A DNA stretch of 12,260 nt from an uncultured Clostridia bacterium (GTDB lineage Bacteria > Bacillota > Clostridia > Oscillospirales > CAG-272): assembly GCA_905235755.1 (NCBI GenBank), contig CAJONA010000023.1, positions 1-12,260 on the forward strand, read 5' to 3'. The position numbers and the translations under genes were made by a program. The notes beneath the pieces are model-generated. The model was not told the origin of the DNA and searched no databases. It saw only the letters and a program-made list of their open reading frames with translations. Below, piece after piece: positions 6,042 to 12,260 of the stretch. The number at the start of each line of letters is the position of its first letter. The first letter of the stretch is position 1.

Positions 6042-7619
6042 TTAAAAGATCGGCTTCTTTTTGTTCTCGCTCGGGATTATGATGACGCTTCCCGCCGATA
6101 TCTCGCCGCCGAGCGAATTCGCCTCGCGCAGGGCTTTTTCCGAAATGCCGTAGCGTTTCGCTATGTCCCACAGCCCGTCGTCCTCGCCGGGATAACAGAT
6201 GACTATGTTTGAAGCGGGCATTTTGTTTTGCGGGCGGTCTTTCATTATCACGCATTTTTCGACGGCGTTCTCGCGGGCGACGTCGCACGCGACGAACGAT
6301 ATCCCGACCTCGGCGTCGCATTTCATGTCAGTGCCGTCGATCCTCACCGACGTGCCGAGAACGGAGGTGTCGGCGGAACATTCGAGCTCGCCCACGCTCT
6401 TGCCGACTTCCGTTTCGGCGCGGAGCGGTATCGAGAACGTTCGACCGATATACGAGCCGGCGCCGTTCGTGAGGATAACAGACACGTCTATCTTTCCGTT
6501 AAACGACGCTTTGGAGCCGTTCTTTTCGACTTTGTCGACAGCCGCGCTCGCGCTCGCCGCGACGACCTTGTCGTAATCCTTGTCGTCGAGAGGAGAGGAG
6601 CCGTCGGCGGTGAAGTTGAACGCCGAGGCTTTCAGCGCGCGGCGGCTTTCGAGCTCTTTAAGTTCGTTGACGCTTTGATAGTCTATCGAGTACATATCGG
6701 TGACGACATTCGCCGCCGTGTTGCACACCGCGTAAAGATGCACCGTATAACTGAAATCTATCTCGACGACGCGGTTTTCGCCGAGCGCGTTCGTCTGCGG
6801 GCGAAATTCCACGCCCGAAACGACGGCGCAACCCGAAGCGGTAAAGTCACCGTTGACGCCCTTTGCGTCGACGTCTCCCGACACCGGTATTTTGCGCGTG
6901 AACGAATAATATTCCGCCTGACTGTCGGCGTTGTCTGACGCGGCGAGGTATACGATCTCGGCGATGATGTCGCCGCGATACGAAAGCGCGTCCTCGGATG
7001 CGCGCACCTCCGATATGAACGGCGCGAGCGTTACCGAGACGATCTCGCCTATCGACGCGTCGCCGCTGTCGAGCTCGACGTCCTCGCTTATCGGCACGTT
7101 TTCATCCTTTGCGTGAATGAGGCACATCGTCTCGGTATTCTTTATTTTTTTTTGCACGCGTGCCTCGTCCTCGGCAGACATCTTCCCCGAGAACTGAGGC
7201 GATACGCACGTATCGGAGTACACGTCGACCGATACGCAGAGCTTTGTCTTGACTGTCAGGCGCCGCGGGTTTTGAAGGCGGCACGTCACGCTCTCGATGT
7301 CTGTGCGCAGCTGCGTCTGATAGTCTCCCGTCAGTTCGGGCAGGGAGACGACGCCGTCGAATTCCGCCGACAGAGGTATGCTCTTTATCCTGCCGTCGCT
7401 CGTGGCGTAAATTATAACGTAATTTATCTCCCCGTCGTATTCGAGCGACCGGTCGTTGACGTAGTTGTTCTCGTTTCCCACCGTTGCATTTGTGCGCAAA
7501 AGACGGCTGACATCGGGCAGATAATCCGGCAGGCTGATTTCCGACACGACCTCTTTTTGTACGGATGGGAGCGTCGTCTTTTTGATGATGCAATTGTTTT
7601 CGCCGCTTGTTGAAAACAT
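6042..7619 (-). CDS. SPOCS (DUF3794) and LysM domain spore protein, SipL-like
   Basis: The 525-residue protein starts at the ATG at 7617-7619, with AAAGGA about 7 nt upstream; upstream in-frame codons lack a ribosome binding site and read through AT-rich intergenic DNA. The N-terminal block EISLPDYLPDVSRLLR (27-42) is typical of DUF3794/SPOCS proteins. Similar beta-rich segments recur around 180-295 and 370-455. The C-terminus (about 470-516) is a LysM domain with PGEDDGLWDIAKRYGIS and a closing IIIPSENK. There is no signal peptide or membrane segment, consistent with a mother-cell protein. In Clostridioides difficile, SipL has this architecture and ties SpoIVA to the spore coat basement layer; a similar role here is inference. 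It supports a spore-forming host. No confident sporulation promoter was found upstream. Confidence 0.85.
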   Translation of the reverse strand: MFSTSGENNCIIKKTTLPSVQKEVVSEISLPDYLPDVSRLLRTNATVGNENNYVNDRSLEYDGEINYVIIYATSDGRIKSIPLSAEFDGVVSLPELTGDYQTQLRTDIESVTCRLQNPRRLTVKTKLCVSVDVYSDTCVSPQFSGKMSAEDEARVQKKIKNTETMCLIHAKDENVPISEDVELDSGDASIGEIVSVTLAPFISEVRASEDALSYRGDIIAEIVYLAASDNADSQAEYYSFTRKIPVSGDVDAKGVNGDFTASGCAVVSGVEFRPQTNALGENRVVEIDFSYTVHLYAVCNTAANVVTDMYSIDYQSVNELKELESRRALKASAFNFTADGSSPLDDKDYDKVVAASASAAVDKVEKNGSKASFNGKIDVSVILTNGAGSYIGRTFSIPLRAETEVGKSVGELECSADTSVLGTSVRIDGTDMKCDAEVGISFVACDVARENAVEKCVIMKDRPQNKMPASNIVICYPGEDDGLWDIAKRYGISEKALREANSLGGEISAGSVIIIPSENKKKPIF

Positions 7620-7759
7620 ATTTTTCCTTTCTCGGCTTGAATTTTTGGCGTCCGTCGCCGTTCGGACTTTGTGTTCACAAAAAGTATATTCGCCGCGCCG
7701 CGAATAAATTACGGATCGGCGGATACTTGTAAAAAAAATTAAAAATTTCAAATATGTTA

Positions 7760-7787
7760 TTGACATTCAAACGGCGGTGAGTATAAT
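7760..7787 (+). promoter_or_regulatory. Sigma-A promoter of the marR-ABC operon
   Basis: TTGACA (7760-7765) and TATAAT (7782-7787), 16 bp apart, both match consensus. Transcription should start near 7794, inside the first unit of the repeat at 7791-7820. A strong core promoter with an operator-like repeat directly downstream fits an autorepressed regulator gene. Confidence 0.85.
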
Positions 7788-7790
7788 AAT

Positions 7791-7820
7791 TAACGCGTTT
7801 ATTTTTAACGCGTTTATTTT
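7791..7820 (+). promoter_or_regulatory. Two tandem 15-bp repeats, likely MarR operator
   Basis: TAACGCGTTTATTTT occurs twice back to back (7791-7805 and 7806-7820). Each unit contains the perfect palindrome AACGCGTT, so two identical palindromes lie 15 bp apart, just past the -10 element and before the marR ribosome binding site at 7825-7830. A repressor bound here would block initiation or early elongation. Binding by the adjacent MarR protein is inference from position and symmetry. Confidence 0.6.
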
Positions 7821-7837
7821 TGTGAAAGGAAACGAAA

Positions 7838-8299
7838 ATGGATGATATAAAGTCGGCTATGCATAAGATAATATACATAGCGAAATCACATCATGCGGTC
7901 ATCGAGTCGAAAATGAAGGACATCGGCATGCACCGCAGTATGTATCAGATGCTGATGTATCTCTGCGAATGCGACGAATCGCCGTCGCAAAAGGAACTTG
8001 CCGAAAAATTCGAGATAAGCGCGGCGGCTGTCGCGGCGACGCTCGAACGGCTCGAATGCGAAAACTATATCGAAAAGGTGACGTCCGGCGCCGACCGCCG
8101 CACAAATCGCGTCAAGATAACACCGAAAGGGCTCGACGCCGTGGAAAAGACGAGCGATATTTTTATGCGTATAGACGGCGAAACGTTCAAAGGGCTGACT
8201 GACGGCGAGGTGCGCGCGCTGTGCGAGTATCTCGACGTTATCTGCCAAAATCTCAGCGAAATGAAAAAAGACACGTCCCGGGGAGGTGAAGATATATGA
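7838..8299 (+). CDS. MarR-family transcriptional regulator
   Basis: A 153-residue winged-helix dimeric regulator. The helix-turn-helix spans about 51-80 (QKELAEKFEISAAAVAATLERLECENYIEK) and the wing carries DRRTNRVKITPKG at 86-98, the family's hallmark. Helices at both ends would form the dimer interface. AAAGGA (7825-7830) sits 7 nt upstream of the ATG. The stop overlaps the start of the first ABC gene by 4 nt. By family precedent it probably represses this operon and is released by a small-molecule ligand, possibly an exporter substrate; the ligand cannot be told from sequence. There are no conserved-Cys features suggesting a clear OhrR-type redox sensor. Confidence 0.95.
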   Translation: MDDIKSAMHKIIYIAKSHHAVIESKMKDIGMHRSMYQMLMYLCECDESPSQKELAEKFEISAAAVAATLERLECENYIEKVTSGADRRTNRVKITPKGLDAVEKTSDIFMRIDGETFKGLTDGEVRALCEYLDVICQNLSEMKKDTSRGGEDI

Positions 8300-10089
8300 A
8301 AAGATGGCTCGGCTACGCAAAGCCGTACATTCCGTATTTTATACTCGGACCTATATGTATGGTGATGGAGGTCATAGGCGAAGTGCTTATGCCCCTTATG
8401 CTCGGAAATATGATAAATGATCTTACCGCAGCGACGGCAACGCAAAATATTGATACGGCAAAGTGGATGCCTGTCGTACTCACGCTGACGGCGGGGATGA
8501 TAATGACGGCGCTGCTGATGATGCTGAGCGGTGTAGGCGGAGCGTACTTCGGCGCAAAGGCGAGCGTCAACTATGCGACCGATCTGAGAGCAGACCTATA
8601 TAAAAAAGTCCAGCGGTTCTCGTTTTCGAACGTGGACCATTTCAGCACGGGTTCGCTCGTCACGCGTATGACAAACGACGTTACTCAGATACAGAACTTT
8701 ATCAATATGATGATGCGCATGGCGCTCCGCTCGCCCGGAATGTTCATCGGCGCGCTTATAATGTCGGTAGTGACAAATCCGCGGCTTTCGATAATATTCG
8801 CTGTGACGCTGCCGCTTTTGATCATTATCATGGCGACGATAATCCGCATCAGCTTTCCCCGCTTCTCGGCAATGCAGAAGAAGATAGACGCGCTGAATTC
8901 CGATGTGCAGGAGAACGTCACGAACGTGCGCGTTGTAAAATCGTTTGTGCGCGAGAATCACGAACGCGAAAAGTTCGGCACGGCAAACAAAAACCTCAAG
9001 CAGGCGGGGCTTTCCGCGATGAGGGTGATGATATTCGTATCTCCCGTGATATCGTTTTTCACGTACGCGACGACGCTTTCAATATATTGGTTCGGTGCAA
9101 ATCAGGTCGTAGACGATACGCTTGCCGTGGAAGAGATTTCGATGGCCGTGGGAAAGCTTTCGACGTTCGTCACATACTCGACGCAGATACTGATGTCTCT
9201 TATGATGATGTCGATGGTGTTCGTGATGTTCTCGCGTGCGCTTGCCTCGGGCAAGCGTATCGCGCAGGTGCTCGACGAAAAGATAGATATAACGGATATA
9301 TCAGCCGATTCCGCGCTTGACGTAAAAGAGGGCGATATCGAGTTCAAGAACGTGACGTTCCGTTACCACAAGGGAAGCGAGGACGCCGTTCTCGACAACA
9401 TAAATTTGAAGATCAAAGCCGGCTCGACGGTCGGAATCGTCGGCTCGACAGGCTGCGGCAAGACGACGCTCGTGTCGATGATACCGCGTCTTTACGACGT
9501 CGACGGCGGAGAAGTGCTCGTCGACGGTGAGAACGTCAAAAACTACTCGCTCTATAATCTGCGCGAGAGCGTCGGCATGGTGCTTCAAAATAACGTGCTG
9601 TTCTCCGGCACGATCGAGGAAAATCTCCGCTGGGGCGACGAAAACGCCGACGACGAAACCGTAAAGGCGGCGGCTGTCGTCGCGCAGGCGGATAAGTTTG
9701 TTTCTTTGTTCCACGACGGTTATCAGACGGTGCTCGATCAGGGCGGCACGAACGTTTCGGGCGGACAGAAACAACGCCTTTGCATTGCGCGCGCCCTGCT
9801 CAAAAAGCCGAAGATACTCATTCTCGACGACTCGACGAGCGCCGTCGACACGGCGACCGAGATGATGATAAGAAGATCGTTCCGCGAGGAACTCGCGGGT
9901 TCGACGAAGATAATCATCGCTCAGCGCATATCGTCCGTCATCGACGCCGACGAGATAATAGTAATGAACGACGGTAAGATAACCGGCGTCGGCACGCACT
10001 CCGAACTTTTGGCAAACAACACCGAGTATCAGGAGATATACTATTCTCAAAACGAAAAGGAGGGCGCGGCCGATGGCGAGAACTCTTGA
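8296..10089 (+). CDS. ABC exporter half-transporter with degenerate ATPase site
   Basis: This 597-residue protein has an N-terminal type IV exporter membrane domain (about 1-320, six hydrophobic spans) and a C-terminal ATPase. Walker A GSTGCGKTT is at 383-391, Q-loop Gln431, signature VSGGQ at 487-491 and Walker B ILILD at 507-511. Two catalytic positions are altered: the residue after Walker B is Asp512 instead of Glu, and the H-loop residue is Gln543 instead of His. This is the pattern of the degenerate subunit in heterodimeric exporters such as TM287/288, BmrCD and LmrCD. Its intact signature would complete the active site of the partner encoded next. GGAGGTG precedes the ATG by 7 nt. Drug or metabolite export is likely; the substrate is unknown. 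Confidence 0.93.
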   Translation: MKRWLGYAKPYIPYFILGPICMVMEVIGEVLMPLMLGNMINDLTAATATQNIDTAKWMPVVLTLTAGMIMTALLMMLSGVGGAYFGAKASVNYATDLRADLYKKVQRFSFSNVDHFSTGSLVTRMTNDVTQIQNFINMMMRMALRSPGMFIGALIMSVVTNPRLSIIFAVTLPLLIIIMATIIRISFPRFSAMQKKIDALNSDVQENVTNVRVVKSFVRENHEREKFGTANKNLKQAGLSAMRVMIFVSPVISFFTYATTLSIYWFGANQVVDDTLAVEEISMAVGKLSTFVTYSTQILMSLMMMSMVFVMFSRALASGKRIAQVLDEKIDITDISADSALDVKEGDIEFKNVTFRYHKGSEDAVLDNINLKIKAGSTVGIVGSTGCGKTTLVSMIPRLYDVDGGEVLVDGENVKNYSLYNLRESVGMVLQNNVLFSGTIEENLRWGDENADDETVKAAAVVAQADKFVSLFHDGYQTVLDQGGTNVSGGQKQRLCIARALLKKPKILILDDSTSAVDTATEMMIRRSFREELAGSTKIIIAQRISSVIDADEIIVMNDGKITGVGTHSELLANNTEYQEIYYSQNEKEGAADGENS

Positions 10090-12043
10090 ACAACTGCAAA
10101 AGCAGTATAACAGATCGGCGGCAAATCGCTCCTTGCGCGGCGGTCCCGGCGGCAGACCGGGCGGAGGTCCGGGACGCGGCCCTGTTCGCTTTGATCCCAA
10201 AAAACGCCCGAAGATAAAAAAAGACACCGTAAAACGACTTTTGTCGTATCTTTCCGCCTACAAAGGGCGATTGATACTCGTGCTTGTGTTTATGCTTGTT
10301 TCGACAGGAGCGGCGATAATCGGCACGAGCACCGTGGCGATGATAATCGACGCGCTCACCCCGAATAACGACAAACAGCCTAAGGTATTCGCTCTGTTTG
10401 CGGGTACTCCGTTTGAAATAAAATTCGACGCTGCGATAGATTATATCCTTGCCATAATCATAATTTTGGCTTCCATATACGCCGTCGGCGTCGTTTGCAC
10501 GTATTTTCAGGCTCGCATAATGCTGACCGTTTCGACGGACGCGACGGAAAAGATAAGAAACGACCTGTTTGACAAATTGCAGACGCTCCCTGTCCGATAT
10601 TTTGACAACAATCCGACCGGCGAGGTGATGTCGCGCTTTACAAACGACGTCGACAACATAGATATGATGCTTTCGAACACCGTCGTCTCTCTCGTATCGG
10701 GAATTATCGAGATAGTCGGATACACCGTTGCGATGTTCGTCATGCATTACTGGCTCGCGTTTGTCGTAATATGCTTCATACCGTTGTTCATCCGCATAGG
10801 CGGAGCGATAGCGAAGCGCTCGTCGAAATACTACACGGCGCAGCAGGCGGCTCTCGGCGCCGTCAACGGCTATGTCGAGGAGAGCGTCACGGGCGCGAAG
10901 GTCATAAAGGTGTTCAACCACGAACAGACGGCGAACGAGGAGTTCATGCTGCTCAACGACGATATGCGCCAAAAGCAGTTCAACGCGCAGTTCTACGGCG
11001 GCATAATGGGACCGATCCTCGGAAATTCTTCGCAGGTGACGTGCGCTGTGGTCGCGGGCATCGGCGGACTTCTGTGTTTGCTCGTGCCGGAAACGTTTAC
11101 CGACGTGCACTGGTGGGCGCCGGCGTGCACCGTCGGTGTTATCGCCGCGTTCGCGCAGTTCTCGCGCCGCTTTGCCATGCCGATAAACAACATCTCGCAG
11201 CAGACGAGCACTATATTCGCCGCACTTGCGGGCGCGGAGCGCGTGTTCGCGGTCATCGACAGCGATCCCGAGGCCGCAGACGCCGAGGACGCGATAGGCT
11301 GCGACGGCGTCAAGGGCGACGTCGTATTCGAAAACGTGACGTTCGGTTACGTGCCCGACAAGACAGTGCTGAAAAACATATCTCTTTACGCTCACCCGGG
11401 GCAGAAAATAGCGTTTGTCGGCTCGACGGGCGCGGGCAAGACGACGATAACGAACCTGCTCAACCGCTTCTACGACATCGAGCAGGGAAGCATCACGATA
11501 GACGGAGTCGATATAAAGAAGTACAAGCGCGACGAGCTTCGCAAAAGCATTGCGATGGTCCTCCAAGACACGCATCTTTTCACAGGCACGGTCAAGGACA
11601 ATATCCGCTACGGCAGGCTTGACGCGACGGACGACGAGGTCATCGCGGCGGCAAAGACGGCGAGTGCGCACAGCTTTATCATGCGTCTTGAAAACGGTTA
11701 CGACACGGTGATAGAGGGCGACGGCGCGAACCTCTCGCAAGGTCAGCGTCAGCTGCTCAACATCGCGCGCGCGGCGCTCTCAAAGGCGCCGATACTCGTC
11801 CTCGACGAGGCGACGAGCTCTGTCGACACGCGCACGGAGCGCCATATAGATCACGGTATGGACAGACTGATGAAAAACCGCACGACGTTCGTCATCGCGC
11901 ATCGCCTTTCGACCGTCCGCAACGCCGACGCCATAATGGTGCTCGAACACGGCGAGATAATCGAACGCGGCACGCACGATCAGCTTCTCGAATTAAAGGG
12001 CAGATACTACGAACTTTACACCGGCAAAAAAGAACTCGACTGA
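10073..12043 (+). CDS. ABC exporter half-transporter with canonical ATPase residues
   Basis: This 656-residue partner of the preceding gene overlaps it by 17 nt and has a strong AAGGAGG (10057-10063) 9 nt before its ATG. A Gly/Pro/Arg-rich N-terminal extension (about 22-50) precedes the membrane domain (about 55-375). The ATPase has Walker A GSTGAGKTT at 450-458, Q-loop Gln498, Walker B ILVLDE with catalytic Glu579, and H-loop His610. Its signature reads LSQGQ (554-558) instead of LSGGQ. In heterodimeric exporters this substitution lies opposite the degenerate Walker site of the other subunit. The pair should therefore have one hydrolytic and one mainly ATP-holding site. The gene ends directly at a terminator. 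Confidence 0.94.
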   Translation: MARTLEQLQKQYNRSAANRSLRGGPGGRPGGGPGRGPVRFDPKKRPKIKKDTVKRLLSYLSAYKGRLILVLVFMLVSTGAAIIGTSTVAMIIDALTPNNDKQPKVFALFAGTPFEIKFDAAIDYILAIIIILASIYAVGVVCTYFQARIMLTVSTDATEKIRNDLFDKLQTLPVRYFDNNPTGEVMSRFTNDVDNIDMMLSNTVVSLVSGIIEIVGYTVAMFVMHYWLAFVVICFIPLFIRIGGAIAKRSSKYYTAQQAALGAVNGYVEESVTGAKVIKVFNHEQTANEEFMLLNDDMRQKQFNAQFYGGIMGPILGNSSQVTCAVVAGIGGLLCLLVPETFTDVHWWAPACTVGVIAAFAQFSRRFAMPINNISQQTSTIFAALAGAERVFAVIDSDPEAADAEDAIGCDGVKGDVVFENVTFGYVPDKTVLKNISLYAHPGQKIAFVGSTGAGKTTITNLLNRFYDIEQGSITIDGVDIKKYKRDELRKSIAMVLQDTHLFTGTVKDNIRYGRLDATDDEVIAAAKTASAHSFIMRLENGYDTVIEGDGANLSQGQRQLLNIARAALSKAPILVLDEATSSVDTRTERHIDHGMDRLMKNRTTFVIAHRLSTVRNADAIMVLEHGEIIERGTHDQLLELKGRYYELYTGKKELD

Positions 12044-12070
12044 AAAAACCTCCCGACAGGGAGGTTTTTT
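12043..12070. terminator. Bidirectional terminator between the ABC operon and the ZIP gene
   Basis: AAAAAACCTCCC, loop GACA, GGGAGGTTTTTT forms a 6-bp GC-containing stem flanked by A- and T-tracts. It works in both directions: for the plus-strand ABC operon (its first A is the last base of the stop codon) and for the minus-strand gene ending at 12075. Confidence 0.93.
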
Positions 12071-12074
12071 CGTG

Positions 12075-12260
12075 TTATCCGAGCGCGACGTCGAGTATCA
12101 TCATGAGCAAAAATCCCGCCATGACGCTCAGCGCGCATATACCGCCGCCGTTTTCGTCGTGCGCCTCGGGAATGAGCTCCTCGACCGTAACGTATATCAT
12201 TGCGCCCGCGGCGAACGAAAGTATATACGGCAGCGCCGCCGATATGACGGCGGTGAGCGC
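12075..12260 (-). CDS. ZIP-family metal transporter, C-terminal 61 residues (runs off the edge)
   Basis: Translating the minus strand from the right edge gives 61 residues ending in TAA at 12075-12077. The segment reads ALPYILSFAAGAMIYVTVEE, then LIPEAHDENG, then a hydrophobic span ending in MMILDVALG. The EELIPEAH element corresponds to the metal-binding helix of ZIP (ZupT-like) divalent cation transporters, followed by the last helix and the usual very short C-terminus. ZIP proteins import zinc or iron into the cytoplasm. The start and most membrane segments are outside the window. It converges on the ABC operon and shares its terminator. Confidence 0.85.
   Translation of the reverse strand, partial: ALTAVISAALPYILSFAAGAMIYVTVEELIPEAHDENGGGICALSVMAGFLLMMILDVALG

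Larger units (their letters stand above)
7620..7837. other. Divergent intergenic region between the spore protein gene and marR
   Basis: This 218-bp AT-rich gap carries the marR promoter and operator-like repeats on the right. On the left, in the 5' region of the spore gene, it holds two small inverted repeats: TTTGTG-TT-CACAAA (7668-7681) and GTCCG/CGGAC (7650-7654 with 7663-7667). I could not identify a convincing sigma-E, -G or -K promoter for the minus-strand gene. Confidence 0.6.

Noticed and set aside
7620..7766. N-terminal 49-codon extension of the SPOCS/LysM gene
   Set aside because: It runs through AT-rich intergenic DNA up to the marR promoter and has no ribosome binding site; the ATG at 7617-7619 has AAAGGA and starts at the conserved part.
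9938..11740. A 600-codon open frame antisense to the second ABC transporter gene
   Set aside because: It is a shadow frame produced by biased codon use; its product is Arg/His/Tyr-rich without recognisable motifs, while the plus strand encodes a complete, motif-bearing ABC protein.

Overview
The window looks like a moderately GC-rich, spore-forming member of the Clostridia. The signs are a SipL-like SPOCS/LysM spore protein, a MarR plus heterodimeric ABC exporter operon, GGAGG-type ribosome binding sites and many 4-nt ATGA overlaps. I cannot place it to genus. No rRNA, tRNA, CRISPR array or insertion sequence was seen.

Layout. (1) Positions 1-662 (+) hold an internal piece of a DUF6240-like protein, open at both ends, whose codon use differs from everything to its right. 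(2) At about 661-663 the sequence switches abruptly into the 5' end of aroA on the minus strand. This is either an assembly chimera or a true recombination breakpoint. (3) From about 5956 leftward on the minus strand lies an aromatic amino acid operon: promoter, 25-residue leader peptide, intrinsic terminator, pheA (chorismate mutase-prephenate dehydratase-ACT), aroB, aroC, a fused aroE-aroK, aroQ and the cut-off aroA. (4) A minus-strand gene at 6042-7619 encodes a SPOCS (DUF3794)-LysM spore morphogenesis protein with its own terminator. (5) A plus-strand operon at 7838-12043 encodes a MarR regulator and the two halves of a heterodimeric ABC exporter. Its promoter is followed by a tandem operator-like repeat. 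(6) A bidirectional terminator separates that operon from the C-terminal end of a ZIP-family metal transporter on the minus strand.

How the genes work together. The aro genes cover the steps from DAHP to shikimate-3-phosphate (AroB, AroQ, AroE, AroK), then EPSP synthase (AroA, only its start is present) and chorismate synthase (AroC). PheA then takes chorismate to phenylpyruvate. The DAHP synthase step is not in the window.

The most notable find is the control region of this operon. A consensus sigma-A promoter (TTGACA, 17 bp, TATAAT) drives a short transcript with a good ribosome binding site and a 25-codon ORF. That ORF contains seven consecutive aromatic codons (Tyr-Tyr-Tyr-Phe-Tyr-Tyr-Phe). 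It is followed by a perfect 9-bp terminator stem with a U-tract just before pheA. A stretch of leader codons just after the aromatic run can pair with the 5' arm of the terminator. Together this reads as a classical ribosome-stalling transcription attenuator that senses Tyr and Phe, in a group where T-boxes are the more familiar solution.
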